Assembly (NCBI RefSeq): GCF_030268965.1
Contig: NZ_BSSE01000002.1
Span: forward strand, 310,001-374,000
Source: Microtetraspora sp. NBRC 16547
GTDB lineage: Bacteria > Actinomycetota > Actinomycetes > Streptosporangiales > Streptosporangiaceae
DNA length: 64,000 nucleotides
Direction of reading: 5' to 3'
Under the pieces are notes generated by a model, which was given only the letters and a program-made list of their open reading frames with translations, made no database searches and was not told the origin of the DNA. Below, piece by piece: positions 36,262-44,145 of the stretch. Positions within the stretch are counted from its first letter, which is position 1. Each line of letters begins with the position of its first letter. The translations under genes were made by a program, and so were the position numbers.

Positions 36262-36531
36262 GTCAGAACTCCTGGAAGGCGAGGACGAGACGGCCGAAAT
36301 TAGCGGATCTTGCACATCCTGTCACCCCGTTTGCCACTGCTGTCCTCGCCCTGGCCGGGGTGGGCGGCGATCGCCTGGCCGAGTTCGGCTCCGTCGAGCA
36401 TGGCCAGGTTGGCACCCTCCCCACACGAGGACAGGAACCCGCCTGACTACACTGCGGCTCCGCGGGCTCGAGTGGCACAGCACCGGCGACCGCCGACTCT
36501 CACACGCGCACGACACGAAAGGCACGGCACA

Positions 36532-37236
36532 ATGGTCAACCGCGACGCCGTCACGCTCGACGACCCGGTCCGTGAGTCGCTCCGCGGCTACCACACGCAC
36601 CTGGCCCGTCGGCTCGGCCGGGCGGCCGGTTACCTCCCGGAAGTCGCGACCTTCTCCGCGGTGTCCGCCGAGCCGGACACGGCGGAGTGGGCCGACCTCG
36701 CGCGATTGCTCGGTCGCGGCGAACTCGCCGATCTGTTCAGCTGCCCGGCGACCCCGCCTGCGGACTGGGAGCCGGTCTTCGCTCTCGGCGGCTTCCAGAT
36801 GATCTGTCCTGCGGGCAGCGACCCCGGTGACGCCGATGCCGGGCCCGACTCGGGGATAGTCGAACTGGGCGTCGACGACGTGTCTGACATGCTTCAGCTC
36901 ACCGCGCGCACCCAACCGGGACCGTTCTGGCCTCGAACTCACGAACTCGGCACCTATCTGGGCATCCGCGAGAACGGCGCCTTGGTCGCCATGGCGGGCG
37001 AGCGGCTCCGTCCGCCTGGATGGACCGAGATCAGCGCCGTCTGTACCGCCCCCGAAGCTCGCGGACGAGGTCATGCCGCCCGCCTGGTGCGCGCCCTGGT
37101 CACACGTATCACCTCTCGGAACGAACGACCGTTCCTCCACGTGGCCGAAGCCAACACCCACGCGCGCGCACTCTACGAGCGGCTCGGCTTCGTGGTCCGA
37201 AAGCCCGTGACGTTTCGCGGGTTCCGGACTCCGTAA
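36532..37236 (+). CDS. GNAT-family N-acetyltransferase
   Basis: This 234-residue protein ends in a GNAT fold of the FR47/RimI kind: ENGALVAMAGERLRPPGWTEISAVCTAPEARGRGHAARLVRALV carries the acetyl-CoA P-loop (RGRGHA), and VAEANTHARALYERLGFVV is the usual C-terminal signature. The N-terminal about 100 residues are a less conserved accessory part. ATG at 36532 follows GAAAGG. The acceptor is unknown. The 270-base gap to the M48 gene shows nothing beyond ordinary divergent promoter space. Confidence 0.8.
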   Translation: MVNRDAVTLDDPVRESLRGYHTHLARRLGRAAGYLPEVATFSAVSAEPDTAEWADLARLLGRGELADLFSCPATPPADWEPVFALGGFQMICPAGSDPGDADAGPDSGIVELGVDDVSDMLQLTARTQPGPFWPRTHELGTYLGIRENGALVAMAGERLRPPGWTEISAVCTAPEARGRGHAARLVRALVTRITSRNERPFLHVAEANTHARALYERLGFVVRKPVTFRGFRTP

Positions 37237-37471
37237 CGGACGGGATCATGCTGGGGCGAGATCCTGCCCTATCACAGCAGGTCAGCGTTATCCGATCGGA
37301 ATTTCGCGGAGAATGGGGCGTGCCGCGATCTCCGCGTCGCCGTACGGAAGCCGGACCCACAGGAACGCGCCGCCGCGCGGCCGGGTCCACGACCAATCCG
37401 GCAGCTCCGCGCGGAGCAGGCCGCGTCAATATGGTCGCCGCTGGACCCGCCAATCGACATAGGGTGCGGAT

Positions 37472-40400
37472 GTGGCAAATGGTGCATACCTGAGATACCC
37501 CCACCTGCATGGTGACCTCCTCACCTTCGTAGCGGATGACGACGTCTGGCTGGCGCCCGTGGCCGGCGGCAGGGCCTGGCGGTTCACGGCTGACCGGGTC
37601 GCGGTCTCCCATCCCCGGTTCTCTTCCGACGGCACGCGCATCGCGTGGACGAGCACCCGCGAGGGCGAGCCCGAGGTGTTCGCCGCCGATCTGGAGGGCG
37701 CCGAGGGCGAGCGGCTCACGCACTGGGGCAACGCCATGACGGGCGTTCGAGGCTGGACCGAGGACGGGAACGTGCTGGCCGTCACCGCCGCGGGCCACGG
37801 CTCACGCTCCCGGCTGTGGGCCTACGCGGTTCCGCTGGACGGCGGCCAGGCGACGGCTCTGCCGTACGGCAGGGTCAGCGAGGCCGCGGTCAGCGGCCCC
37901 AAGGTGGCGGCCGTCTCCGCGGTGTGGCGCGAACCGTCGCAGTGGAAGCGTTACCGCGGCGGCACCGCGTCCAAGATCTGGGTGGACGCCACGGGCGAGG
38001 GCGAGTTCACCCGCCTGTTCGCCGACAACCCCGCGCAGCATTGGTCGGTCATGTGGGTGGGAGAGCGCCTGGCCTTCCTCGCCGACACCGACGGCGACGG
38101 CAACCTGTACTCCTGCCTGCCCGACGGCTCGGACCTGCGGCAGCACACCACGCACCGCGGCTTCTACGCGCGCCATGCCGCATCCGACGGCTCCCGCGTC
38201 GTCTACAGCCTCGGCGGCGAGCTGTGGCTGCTGGAGAGCCTGGAAGCCGAGCCGTACAAGCTGGACATCACCCTGAGCGGGCCGCGCCCGGCCCGGGCCA
38301 AGCGGCCGGCGCCGAGCAAGGTCGGCAGCTTCGCGCCGGACAACACCGGGCGGGCCAGCGTGGTCGAGATCCGCGGCAGCGCCCACTGGCTGCCCCACCG
38401 CGACGGCCCCGCAGGCATGCTGCGCGCCGAGCCCGGCGTCCGGGTACGGCTGCCGCGGCCTCTCGACAACGCCGGCCGGGCCGTCTGGGTGTCGGATGCC
38501 TCCGGCGAGGACGCGCTGGAGATCGGCACACCCGGCGGTGAGATTCGCACGCTGGCCGCTGGTCAGCTCGGCCGGGTGCTCGACCTTGCCGCCGCGCCGG
38601 ACGGCAAGCACGCCGCGGTCGCCACTCACGATGGGCGGCTCCTGGTGGTGGACCTCGACTCCGGGGACGTCCGCGAGCTGGACCGCACCGCTCACGGCGA
38701 CGTGCGGCAGCTGACGTTCTCGCCGGACTCGGCCTGGCTCGCGTGGGCGCATACGTACGAGACCGAGCGCTGCCACCTCAAGCTGGCCCGCGTGGACGGC
38801 AGCACCGCGATTGAGGTGACCCCGCCGCGCTTCAACGACTACAGCCCGTCCTTCACCAAGGACGGCAAGCACCTGGCCTTCCTGTCTGACCGTACGTTCA
38901 ACCCGGTCTACGACGCCCACGTCTTCGACCTGTCCTTCCCCAGCAGCTGCCGGCCGTACCTGGTGCCGCTCAAGGCGACCACGCCCTCGCCGTTCGACCC
39001 CTCGCTGGCGGGCCGCGGCTTCAACGGGGAGGCCGACGCCGGTTCGGACGCCGGGAACGATGGCACGTCCGACACGCCGCCCGTGACCGAGGTGGACGCC
39101 GACGGGCTGGCGGCGCGGATCGTGCCCGTGCCGGTACCCGCCGGCACCTACTCCAACCTGTGTGCCGTCAAGGACGGCCTGCTGTGGCTGCGCCATCCGC
39201 TCAACGGCCAGCTCGGCGACGGTACCGAGCCCGGCGCGCCGGTCCTGGAGCGCTATGACCTGACCAAGCGCAAGGTCAGCGAGCTGGGCAGGGAGTTCCG
39301 GGCCTTCGAGGTCAGCGGGGACGGCACGCGCCTGGTGGCCACCGGCAAGAACGGCCTGCAGACCCGCGCCACCGGAGAGGACGGCGAGGTCGTCACCATC
39401 GACCTGGACCGTGTGGCCGTGACCATCGACCCGGTCGCCGAGTGGCGGCAGGCCTACAACGAGGCCGGGCGGCTCATGCGCGACCACTTCTGGCGTGCGG
39501 ACATGAACGGCGTCGACTGGCGGGCCACCCTCGACCGCTACGCCCCGCTCGTGGAGCGGATCGGCACCTACTCCGAGCTGATCGACCTGATCTGGGAGGT
39601 CCAGGGCGAGCTGGCCACCTCCCACGCCTACGCGTGGCCGGGCGGCGCCGCCCGCGATCCCAAGCGCCGCCAGGGCCAGCTCGGCGCCGACCTCACCCGG
39701 GACGAGAACGGTGTGTGGCGGATCAGCCGCATCCTGCCCGGGGAGTCCTCCGACCACGAGGCCCGCTCGCCGCTGCTCGCGCCCGGCGTCGCCGTCCGGG
39801 AGGGCGACGCGATCGTCGCCGTGGGCGGGCACCGGGTCGATCCGGTCCGGGGGCCGCTGGCCCTGCTGTCCGGCGCGGCGGAGCGGCCCGTGGAGCTGAC
39901 CGTCCAGCCCGGCTCCGGCGGCGAGACCCGCCGGGTCGTCGTCACGCCCATCGCCGACGAGACGCCGCTGCGGTACCACGACTGGGTGGCCGGACGGCGG
40001 GCGTTCGTGCGTGAGGCGTCGGGCGGGCGGCTCGGCTACCTGCACGTGCCGGACATGGTGTCCAACGGGTGGGCGCACTTCCACCGGGACCTGCGTGCCG
40101 AGATGGGCTTCGACGGGCTCATCGTGGACGTCCGCGACAACGGAGGCGGTCATGTCTCCGAGCTGGTGCTGGAGAAGCTGCAGCGGCGGGTGACCGGGTG
40201 GGCGCTGTCCCGGGGGTACGAGCCGATGCGGTACCCGGACGACTCGCCTCGCGGGCCCGTCGTGGCCGTCACCGACGAGTTCGCCGGGTCGGACGGGGAC
40301 ATCGTCAGCGCCGGGATCAAGAACCGCGGCATCGGGCCGCTCGTAGGTACGCGGACCTGGGGCGGCGTGATCGGCATCGACGCGCGGTACTCGCTTGCGG

Positions 40401-40621
40401 ACGGGACCGTCGTCACCCAGCCGCGGTACTCGTTCTGGCTGGACGGCGAGGGGTGGGGCGTGGAGAACCACGGCGTCGACCCGGACGTCGAGGTCATCGT
40501 GACGCCGCAGGACCTGGTCGCCGGGCGGGATCCGCAGCTGGCGCGGGCGGTGGAGCTGGCCTTGGCGGCGCTGGAGGAGAGGCATCCGGCGACCCCGCCG
40601 GAGTTGCCGCCGCTGCCGTAA
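37472..40621 (+). CDS. Tricorn-type protease (S41 family)
   Basis: This 1049-residue homologue of the Tricorn core protease would degrade peptides released by the proteasome. The N-terminal six- and seven-bladed propellers occupy about 1-650 (PHLHGDLLTFVADDDVWLAP; repeated SPDSAWLAW-type blades). Next come a helical cap (MRDHFWRADMNGVDWRATLDRY, about 670-695), a PDZ domain (about 760-830; GVAVREGDAIVAVGGHRVD) and the C-terminal S41 protease domain with nucleophile Ser940 in DEFAGSDGDIVSAGIKN. A low-complexity acidic loop (NGEADAGSDAGNDGTSDTPP) interrupts the second propeller. GTG at 37472 is the likely start. The 235 bases upstream hold no other feature. Confidence 0.9.
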   Translation: MANGAYLRYPHLHGDLLTFVADDDVWLAPVAGGRAWRFTADRVAVSHPRFSSDGTRIAWTSTREGEPEVFAADLEGAEGERLTHWGNAMTGVRGWTEDGNVLAVTAAGHGSRSRLWAYAVPLDGGQATALPYGRVSEAAVSGPKVAAVSAVWREPSQWKRYRGGTASKIWVDATGEGEFTRLFADNPAQHWSVMWVGERLAFLADTDGDGNLYSCLPDGSDLRQHTTHRGFYARHAASDGSRVVYSLGGELWLLESLEAEPYKLDITLSGPRPARAKRPAPSKVGSFAPDNTGRASVVEIRGSAHWLPHRDGPAGMLRAEPGVRVRLPRPLDNAGRAVWVSDASGEDALEIGTPGGEIRTLAAGQLGRVLDLAAAPDGKHAAVATHDGRLLVVDLDSGDVRELDRTAHGDVRQLTFSPDSAWLAWAHTYETERCHLKLARVDGSTAIEVTPPRFNDYSPSFTKDGKHLAFLSDRTFNPVYDAHVFDLSFPSSCRPYLVPLKATTPSPFDPSLAGRGFNGEADAGSDAGNDGTSDTPPVTEVDADGLAARIVPVPVPAGTYSNLCAVKDGLLWLRHPLNGQLGDGTEPGAPVLERYDLTKRKVSELGREFRAFEVSGDGTRLVATGKNGLQTRATGEDGEVVTIDLDRVAVTIDPVAEWRQAYNEAGRLMRDHFWRADMNGVDWRATLDRYAPLVERIGTYSELIDLIWEVQGELATSHAYAWPGGAARDPKRRQGQLGADLTRDENGVWRISRILPGESSDHEARSPLLAPGVAVREGDAIVAVGGHRVDPVRGPLALLSGAAERPVELTVQPGSGGETRRVVVTPIADETPLRYHDWVAGRRAFVREASGGRLGYLHVPDMVSNGWAHFHRDLRAEMGFDGLIVDVRDNGGGHVSELVLEKLQRRVTGWALSRGYEPMRYPDDSPRGPVVAVTDEFAGSDGDIVSAGIKNRGIGPLVGTRTWGGVIGIDARYSLADGTVVTQPRYSFWLDGEGWGVENHGVDPDVEVIVTPQDLVAGRDPQLARAVELALAALEERHPATPPELPPLP

Positions 40622-40633
40622 CGAGTGGTGAGA

Positions 40634-40677
40634 GTAGGGCGGGCGGCACGCCTCGTCGGGGGTGCCGCCCGCCCTAC
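40634..40677. terminator. Strong bidirectional terminator hairpin
   Basis: A 16-bp perfect stem (GTAGGGCGGGCGGCAC 40634-40649 with GTGCCGCCCGCCCTAC 40662-40677, 12-base loop) separates the convergent Tricorn and fumarase genes. Confidence 0.8.
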
Positions 40678-40716
40678 GCTGCTCCCCCTGACGATCTCGG
40701 CGCATGCTCGGCCTCG

Positions 40717-42201
40717 TCACGGCTGCCGGTCTGGGCGGACGCCGGCGACTCCGGGTCGGGTGAGCCGTTCAGGCACGACGACCTGGCCGTACAAGTCTTC
40801 GCTGACCCCCGACTTGAGGGCGGCGTCCCTGAGCGTGAGGTCTTCGTCCAGTGCGCGATGGGCGATCCGTGCGGCCTTGTCGTAGCCGACGACCGGGCTG
40901 AGCGCGGTCACCATCATGATGGACCGGTCGAGGTCGTCCTTGAGCTTCGCGGTGTCGAGCCGGACGCCTTCGACGAGGTAGGTACGGAAGTGGTCGATCA
41001 TGTCCGACAGGATCCGCACCGAATGCAGGACATTGTTGATGATGATCGGGCGGAAGGCGTTGAGCTCGAAGTTGCCCTCCGCTCCGGCCATCGAGACCGC
41101 GGTGTCGTTTCCGATGACTTGAATGGCGACCATCAGCATCGCCTCGGCCTGGGTGGGGTTGACCTTCCCCGGCATGATCGACGACCCCGGCTCGTTGGAC
41201 GGCAGGATCAGCTCGTGCAGGCCGGCACGCGGTCCCGACCCCAGCCACCGCATGTCGTTGGCGAACTTGAACAGCGGGACCGCCAGAGCGCGCACCGCCG
41301 CGGATGTACGGACCAGGGCGTCGCAGGAGGCCTGGGCGGCGAACTTGTTGGCCGCACTGACGAAGGGGCGTCCCGTGAGGTCGGCGATCCGCGCGGCGAC
41401 CTCGTCCCCGAAGCCGGGCGGCGCGTTCAGGCCGGTGCCCACCGCGGTTCCACCGATCGCCAACCGGTACAGCCCGGGCAGGGTGCCGCTGAGATGGTCG
41501 ATCGCGTCGGCGAGCTGGGCGACGTATCCCGACCATTCCTGACCGACCGTGAGCGGGGTGGCGTCTTCGAGATGGGTGCGGCCGATCTTGACCACGTGTT
41601 CCCACTCGCGGCTCTTGGCCTCGGCGGCCTCCCGTAACCGGGCCGATGCCGGCAGCAGCCGCGTCTCGATCGCCAGGACGGCGGCCATGTGCATGGCGGT
41701 GACGAAGGTGTCGTTGGAGGACTGCCCCATGTTGACGTGGTCGTTCGGGTGGATCGGGTCCTTGCTGCCGAGCCGGCCGCCGATCAGCTGGAGCGCCCGG
41801 TTGGATATCACCTCGTTGACGTTCATGTTCGACTGCGTCCCCGAGCCGGTCTGCCAGACGTACAGCGGGAACTCGGTGTCGAGGTCGCCGCGGATGACCT
41901 CGTCGGCCACTCGGCCGATCAGCTCGGCCTTCCAGCGGGGCAGCCGGCCCGAAGCCGCGTTGACGATCGCCGCCGCCTTCTTGATGTAGCCGTAGGCGTG
42001 GTAGACCGCCTTCGGCATGCGGTCGTCACCGATGTTGAAGTGGATCAGCGACCGCTGGGTCTGCGCGCCCCAGTAGTGGTCGGCGGGCACCTGGATCTCG
42101 CCGATGGAGTCGGTTTCCGTGCGGGTGCCGGAGGTGTCGAGCCCGATCGGCAGGTCCAGGATCGGCGGTCCGCTCCGGTCGTCCTTCTTGCCGGAGGTCA
42201 T
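40717..42201 (-). CDS. fumC: Class II fumarate hydratase
   Basis: This 494-residue tetrameric fumarase interconverts fumarate and malate in the TCA cycle. It shows TDSIGEIQVPADHYWGAQTQRS at the N-terminus, the TGSGTQSNMNVNEVI substrate block, HPNDHVNMGQSSNDTF and the superfamily signature GSSIMPGKVNPTQAE with the catalytic Ser. ATG at 42199-42201 overlaps the malic enzyme stop by 4 bases (ATGA), so malate made by fumarase and decarboxylated by malic enzyme are encoded in one transcript. An alternative longer frame upstream would overlap malic enzyme and is rejected. Confidence 0.93.
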   Translation of the reverse strand: MTSGKKDDRSGPPILDLPIGLDTSGTRTETDSIGEIQVPADHYWGAQTQRSLIHFNIGDDRMPKAVYHAYGYIKKAAAIVNAASGRLPRWKAELIGRVADEVIRGDLDTEFPLYVWQTGSGTQSNMNVNEVISNRALQLIGGRLGSKDPIHPNDHVNMGQSSNDTFVTAMHMAAVLAIETRLLPASARLREAAEAKSREWEHVVKIGRTHLEDATPLTVGQEWSGYVAQLADAIDHLSGTLPGLYRLAIGGTAVGTGLNAPPGFGDEVAARIADLTGRPFVSAANKFAAQASCDALVRTSAAVRALAVPLFKFANDMRWLGSGPRAGLHELILPSNEPGSSIMPGKVNPTQAEAMLMVAIQVIGNDTAVSMAGAEGNFELNAFRPIIINNVLHSVRILSDMIDHFRTYLVEGVRLDTAKLKDDLDRSIMMVTALSPVVGYDKAARIAHRALDEDLTLRDAALKSGVSEDLYGQVVVPERLTRPGVAGVRPDRQP

Positions 42202-43946
42202 GCGCGCCGTGCCTTGATCGGCCGGTACGCGGGCTGCCACATGGCGTCCTGCACCTGCTGGACCGGGTCTTTCAGGTCGCGGGCCAGGCCTTCCCTGGCC
42301 GCCTGTTCCGCGACCGCGACCGCGACCGTGGCCGAGACCTCCCGGAGGTTATCGACCTGGGGAAGCAGCGACGCGCCCGGTGCCGAGACGTCCACCATGC
42401 CGCCTACCGCCTCGGCGGCGGAGTGCAGCATGCCGTCGCTGACCCGCCGTGCCCGGGACACGATCACGCCCAGCCCGAGTCCGGGGTACAGCAGGGCGTT
42501 GTTGGCCTGCCCGATGGAGTAGGTGACGCGGTCGTAGGTGATGGGGTCGATCGGGATGCCGGTGGCGATCAGGGCGCGGCCGTCGGTCCAGCGCAGCAGG
42601 TCGCCGGGCATGGCCTCGATCCGTTCGGTCGGGTTGGAGATCGGGAAGATGATGGGGCGGTCGACTCCGGCGGCCATCGCGCGCACGATCTTCTCGGTGA
42701 AGGCGCCGTGCGCGGTCGAGGTGCCGAGCAGCATGGTGGGCTTGACGCGCCCGACGACCTCGCCGAGCCTGATGCCGCCGTCGTCCCTGCGCCAGTCGGC
42801 GACCTCGGAGGCCGGCCGCGCGTAGGGGACCTGGAAGTCCCGCAGGTCGGTCATGTCGTCGGTGAGCAGGCCCTGCTTGTCGACCGCCCAGATCCGGCGG
42901 ATGGCGGTGTCGCGGTCCAGTCCGTCGCGAACCATCGCGTCGCGCATCTGGTCGGCGATCCCGATGCCCGCCGTGCCGGCGCCGAACACGATGATCCGCT
43001 GGTCGCGCAGTGGCGTGCCGGAGACACGTACGGCGCCGAGCATCGCCGCCAGGACGATCGCGCCGGTGCCCTGCATGTCGTCGTTGAAGGTGGGGATGCG
43101 GTCGGTGTACCTCTCCAGGATTCTCCGGGCGTTGGACGGACCGAAGTCCTCCCAGTGCAGCATCGCGTTGGGGAACATCCGGGTGGCGACGGTCACGTAG
43201 GCGTCGATGAAGTCGTCGTAGCGCTGACCGCGTACGCGTGCGTGCCGGTTGCCGACGTAGGCCGGGTCTTGCAGGAGCTTCTCGTTGTCGGTTCCGACGT
43301 CCAGTGCCACGGGGATGACCCGCGTCGGGTCGATCCCGGCCGCGCCGGTGTAGACGGCCAGCTTGCCGACCGCGATTCCGGCGCCTCCGCCGACGCCCCA
43401 GTCACCGATGCCCAGGATCTCCTCGGCGTCGGAGGCCACGATCAGATCCACATCGTCCGGGCCCATCCCGAGGTTCTCGAATGCCCGCCCGATACCGTCC
43501 ACATCGGCGATGGACAGGTAGACGCCCCGCGGCCGCCGGTATTCGAGGCTGTAGTTCTCGATCGCCTGCGCCACCGTCGGGTCGTACACGATCGGCAGCA
43601 TCTCCCTCAGATGCTCGGAGAGCAGCCGGTAGTACAACACCTCGTCGCGGTCCTGCAGCGCGGTCAGGTAGACGTTCTTCAGCAAGTCGGTCGACTGCGC
43701 CCGATACTGCGCGTACACCCGGCGGACCTGCTCGTCGAGCGTCTCGATCGCGGACGGCACCAGACCGTCCAGCCCCAGCTCGGCACGTTCCTCGCGGGTG
43801 AACGCGGTCCCCTTGTTCAACAGTGGATCTCGCAGCACCTCCAGACCGCGCGCCGAGGTGGCATAGGCTCCCTCCGGCGTCTTCTCGAAGATCCGTCCGG
43901 GCATCGCCGGTCGCTCGTTCTTGTCACCGGACATCGTCGGCCCCAC
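42198..43946 (-). CDS. NAD(P)-dependent malic enzyme
   Basis: This 582-residue large-type malic enzyme oxidatively decarboxylates malate to pyruvate. It has the N-terminal malic domain (LLNKGTAFTREERAELGLDGLVP; RRPRGVYLSIADVDGI; VVASDAEEILGIGDWGVGGGAGIAVGKLAVY region) and the Rossmann domain (IIVFGAGTAGIGIADQM; SNPTERIEAMPGDLLRWT; TPTFNDDMQGTG metal/acid block). The GTG at 43944-43946 has AGGA upstream; an in-frame ATG at 43934 (MSGDKNERPAM) is a fair alternative. It is translationally coupled to fumC. Confidence 0.9.
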   Translation of the reverse strand: MGPTMSGDKNERPAMPGRIFEKTPEGAYATSARGLEVLRDPLLNKGTAFTREERAELGLDGLVPSAIETLDEQVRRVYAQYRAQSTDLLKNVYLTALQDRDEVLYYRLLSEHLREMLPIVYDPTVAQAIENYSLEYRRPRGVYLSIADVDGIGRAFENLGMGPDDVDLIVASDAEEILGIGDWGVGGGAGIAVGKLAVYTGAAGIDPTRVIPVALDVGTDNEKLLQDPAYVGNRHARVRGQRYDDFIDAYVTVATRMFPNAMLHWEDFGPSNARRILERYTDRIPTFNDDMQGTGAIVLAAMLGAVRVSGTPLRDQRIIVFGAGTAGIGIADQMRDAMVRDGLDRDTAIRRIWAVDKQGLLTDDMTDLRDFQVPYARPASEVADWRRDDGGIRLGEVVGRVKPTMLLGTSTAHGAFTEKIVRAMAAGVDRPIIFPISNPTERIEAMPGDLLRWTDGRALIATGIPIDPITYDRVTYSIGQANNALLYPGLGLGVIVSRARRVSDGMLHSAAEAVGGMVDVSAPGASLLPQVDNLREVSATVAVAVAEQAAREGLARDLKDPVQQVQDAMWQPAYRPIKARRA

Positions 43947-44072
43947 GATTTCCTGCTCCGGCCCCGCTTTCCGGGAGCGATTTGAGCACCTTCGTACTCT
44001 TTATGCTCTCCGACAACGAACAGCACATCGCCAGAGGGAACCAAAGCCTTCCCCAGGACGAGACACCAGGCC

Positions 44073-44102
44073 GGGAGGGGCGGGACGGGCCCCGCTCCTC
44101 CC
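44073..44102 (-). terminator. Hairpin between M64 peptidase and malic enzyme genes
   Basis: GGGAGGGGCGGG (44073-44084) pairs with CCCGCTCCTCCC (44091-44102) with one mismatch and a 6-base loop. It lies 43 bases after the M64 stop on the minus strand and probably ends that transcript. Confidence 0.5.
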
Positions 44103-44145
44103 GCCGATGGAAGACGCCTGGCCGGGGAGGTGTCCCGGCCCGGCG

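Noticed and set aside
37802-40720. Long minus-strand frame opposite the Tricorn gene
   Set aside because: It has no motif, and the plus-strand protein has full Tricorn domain order.
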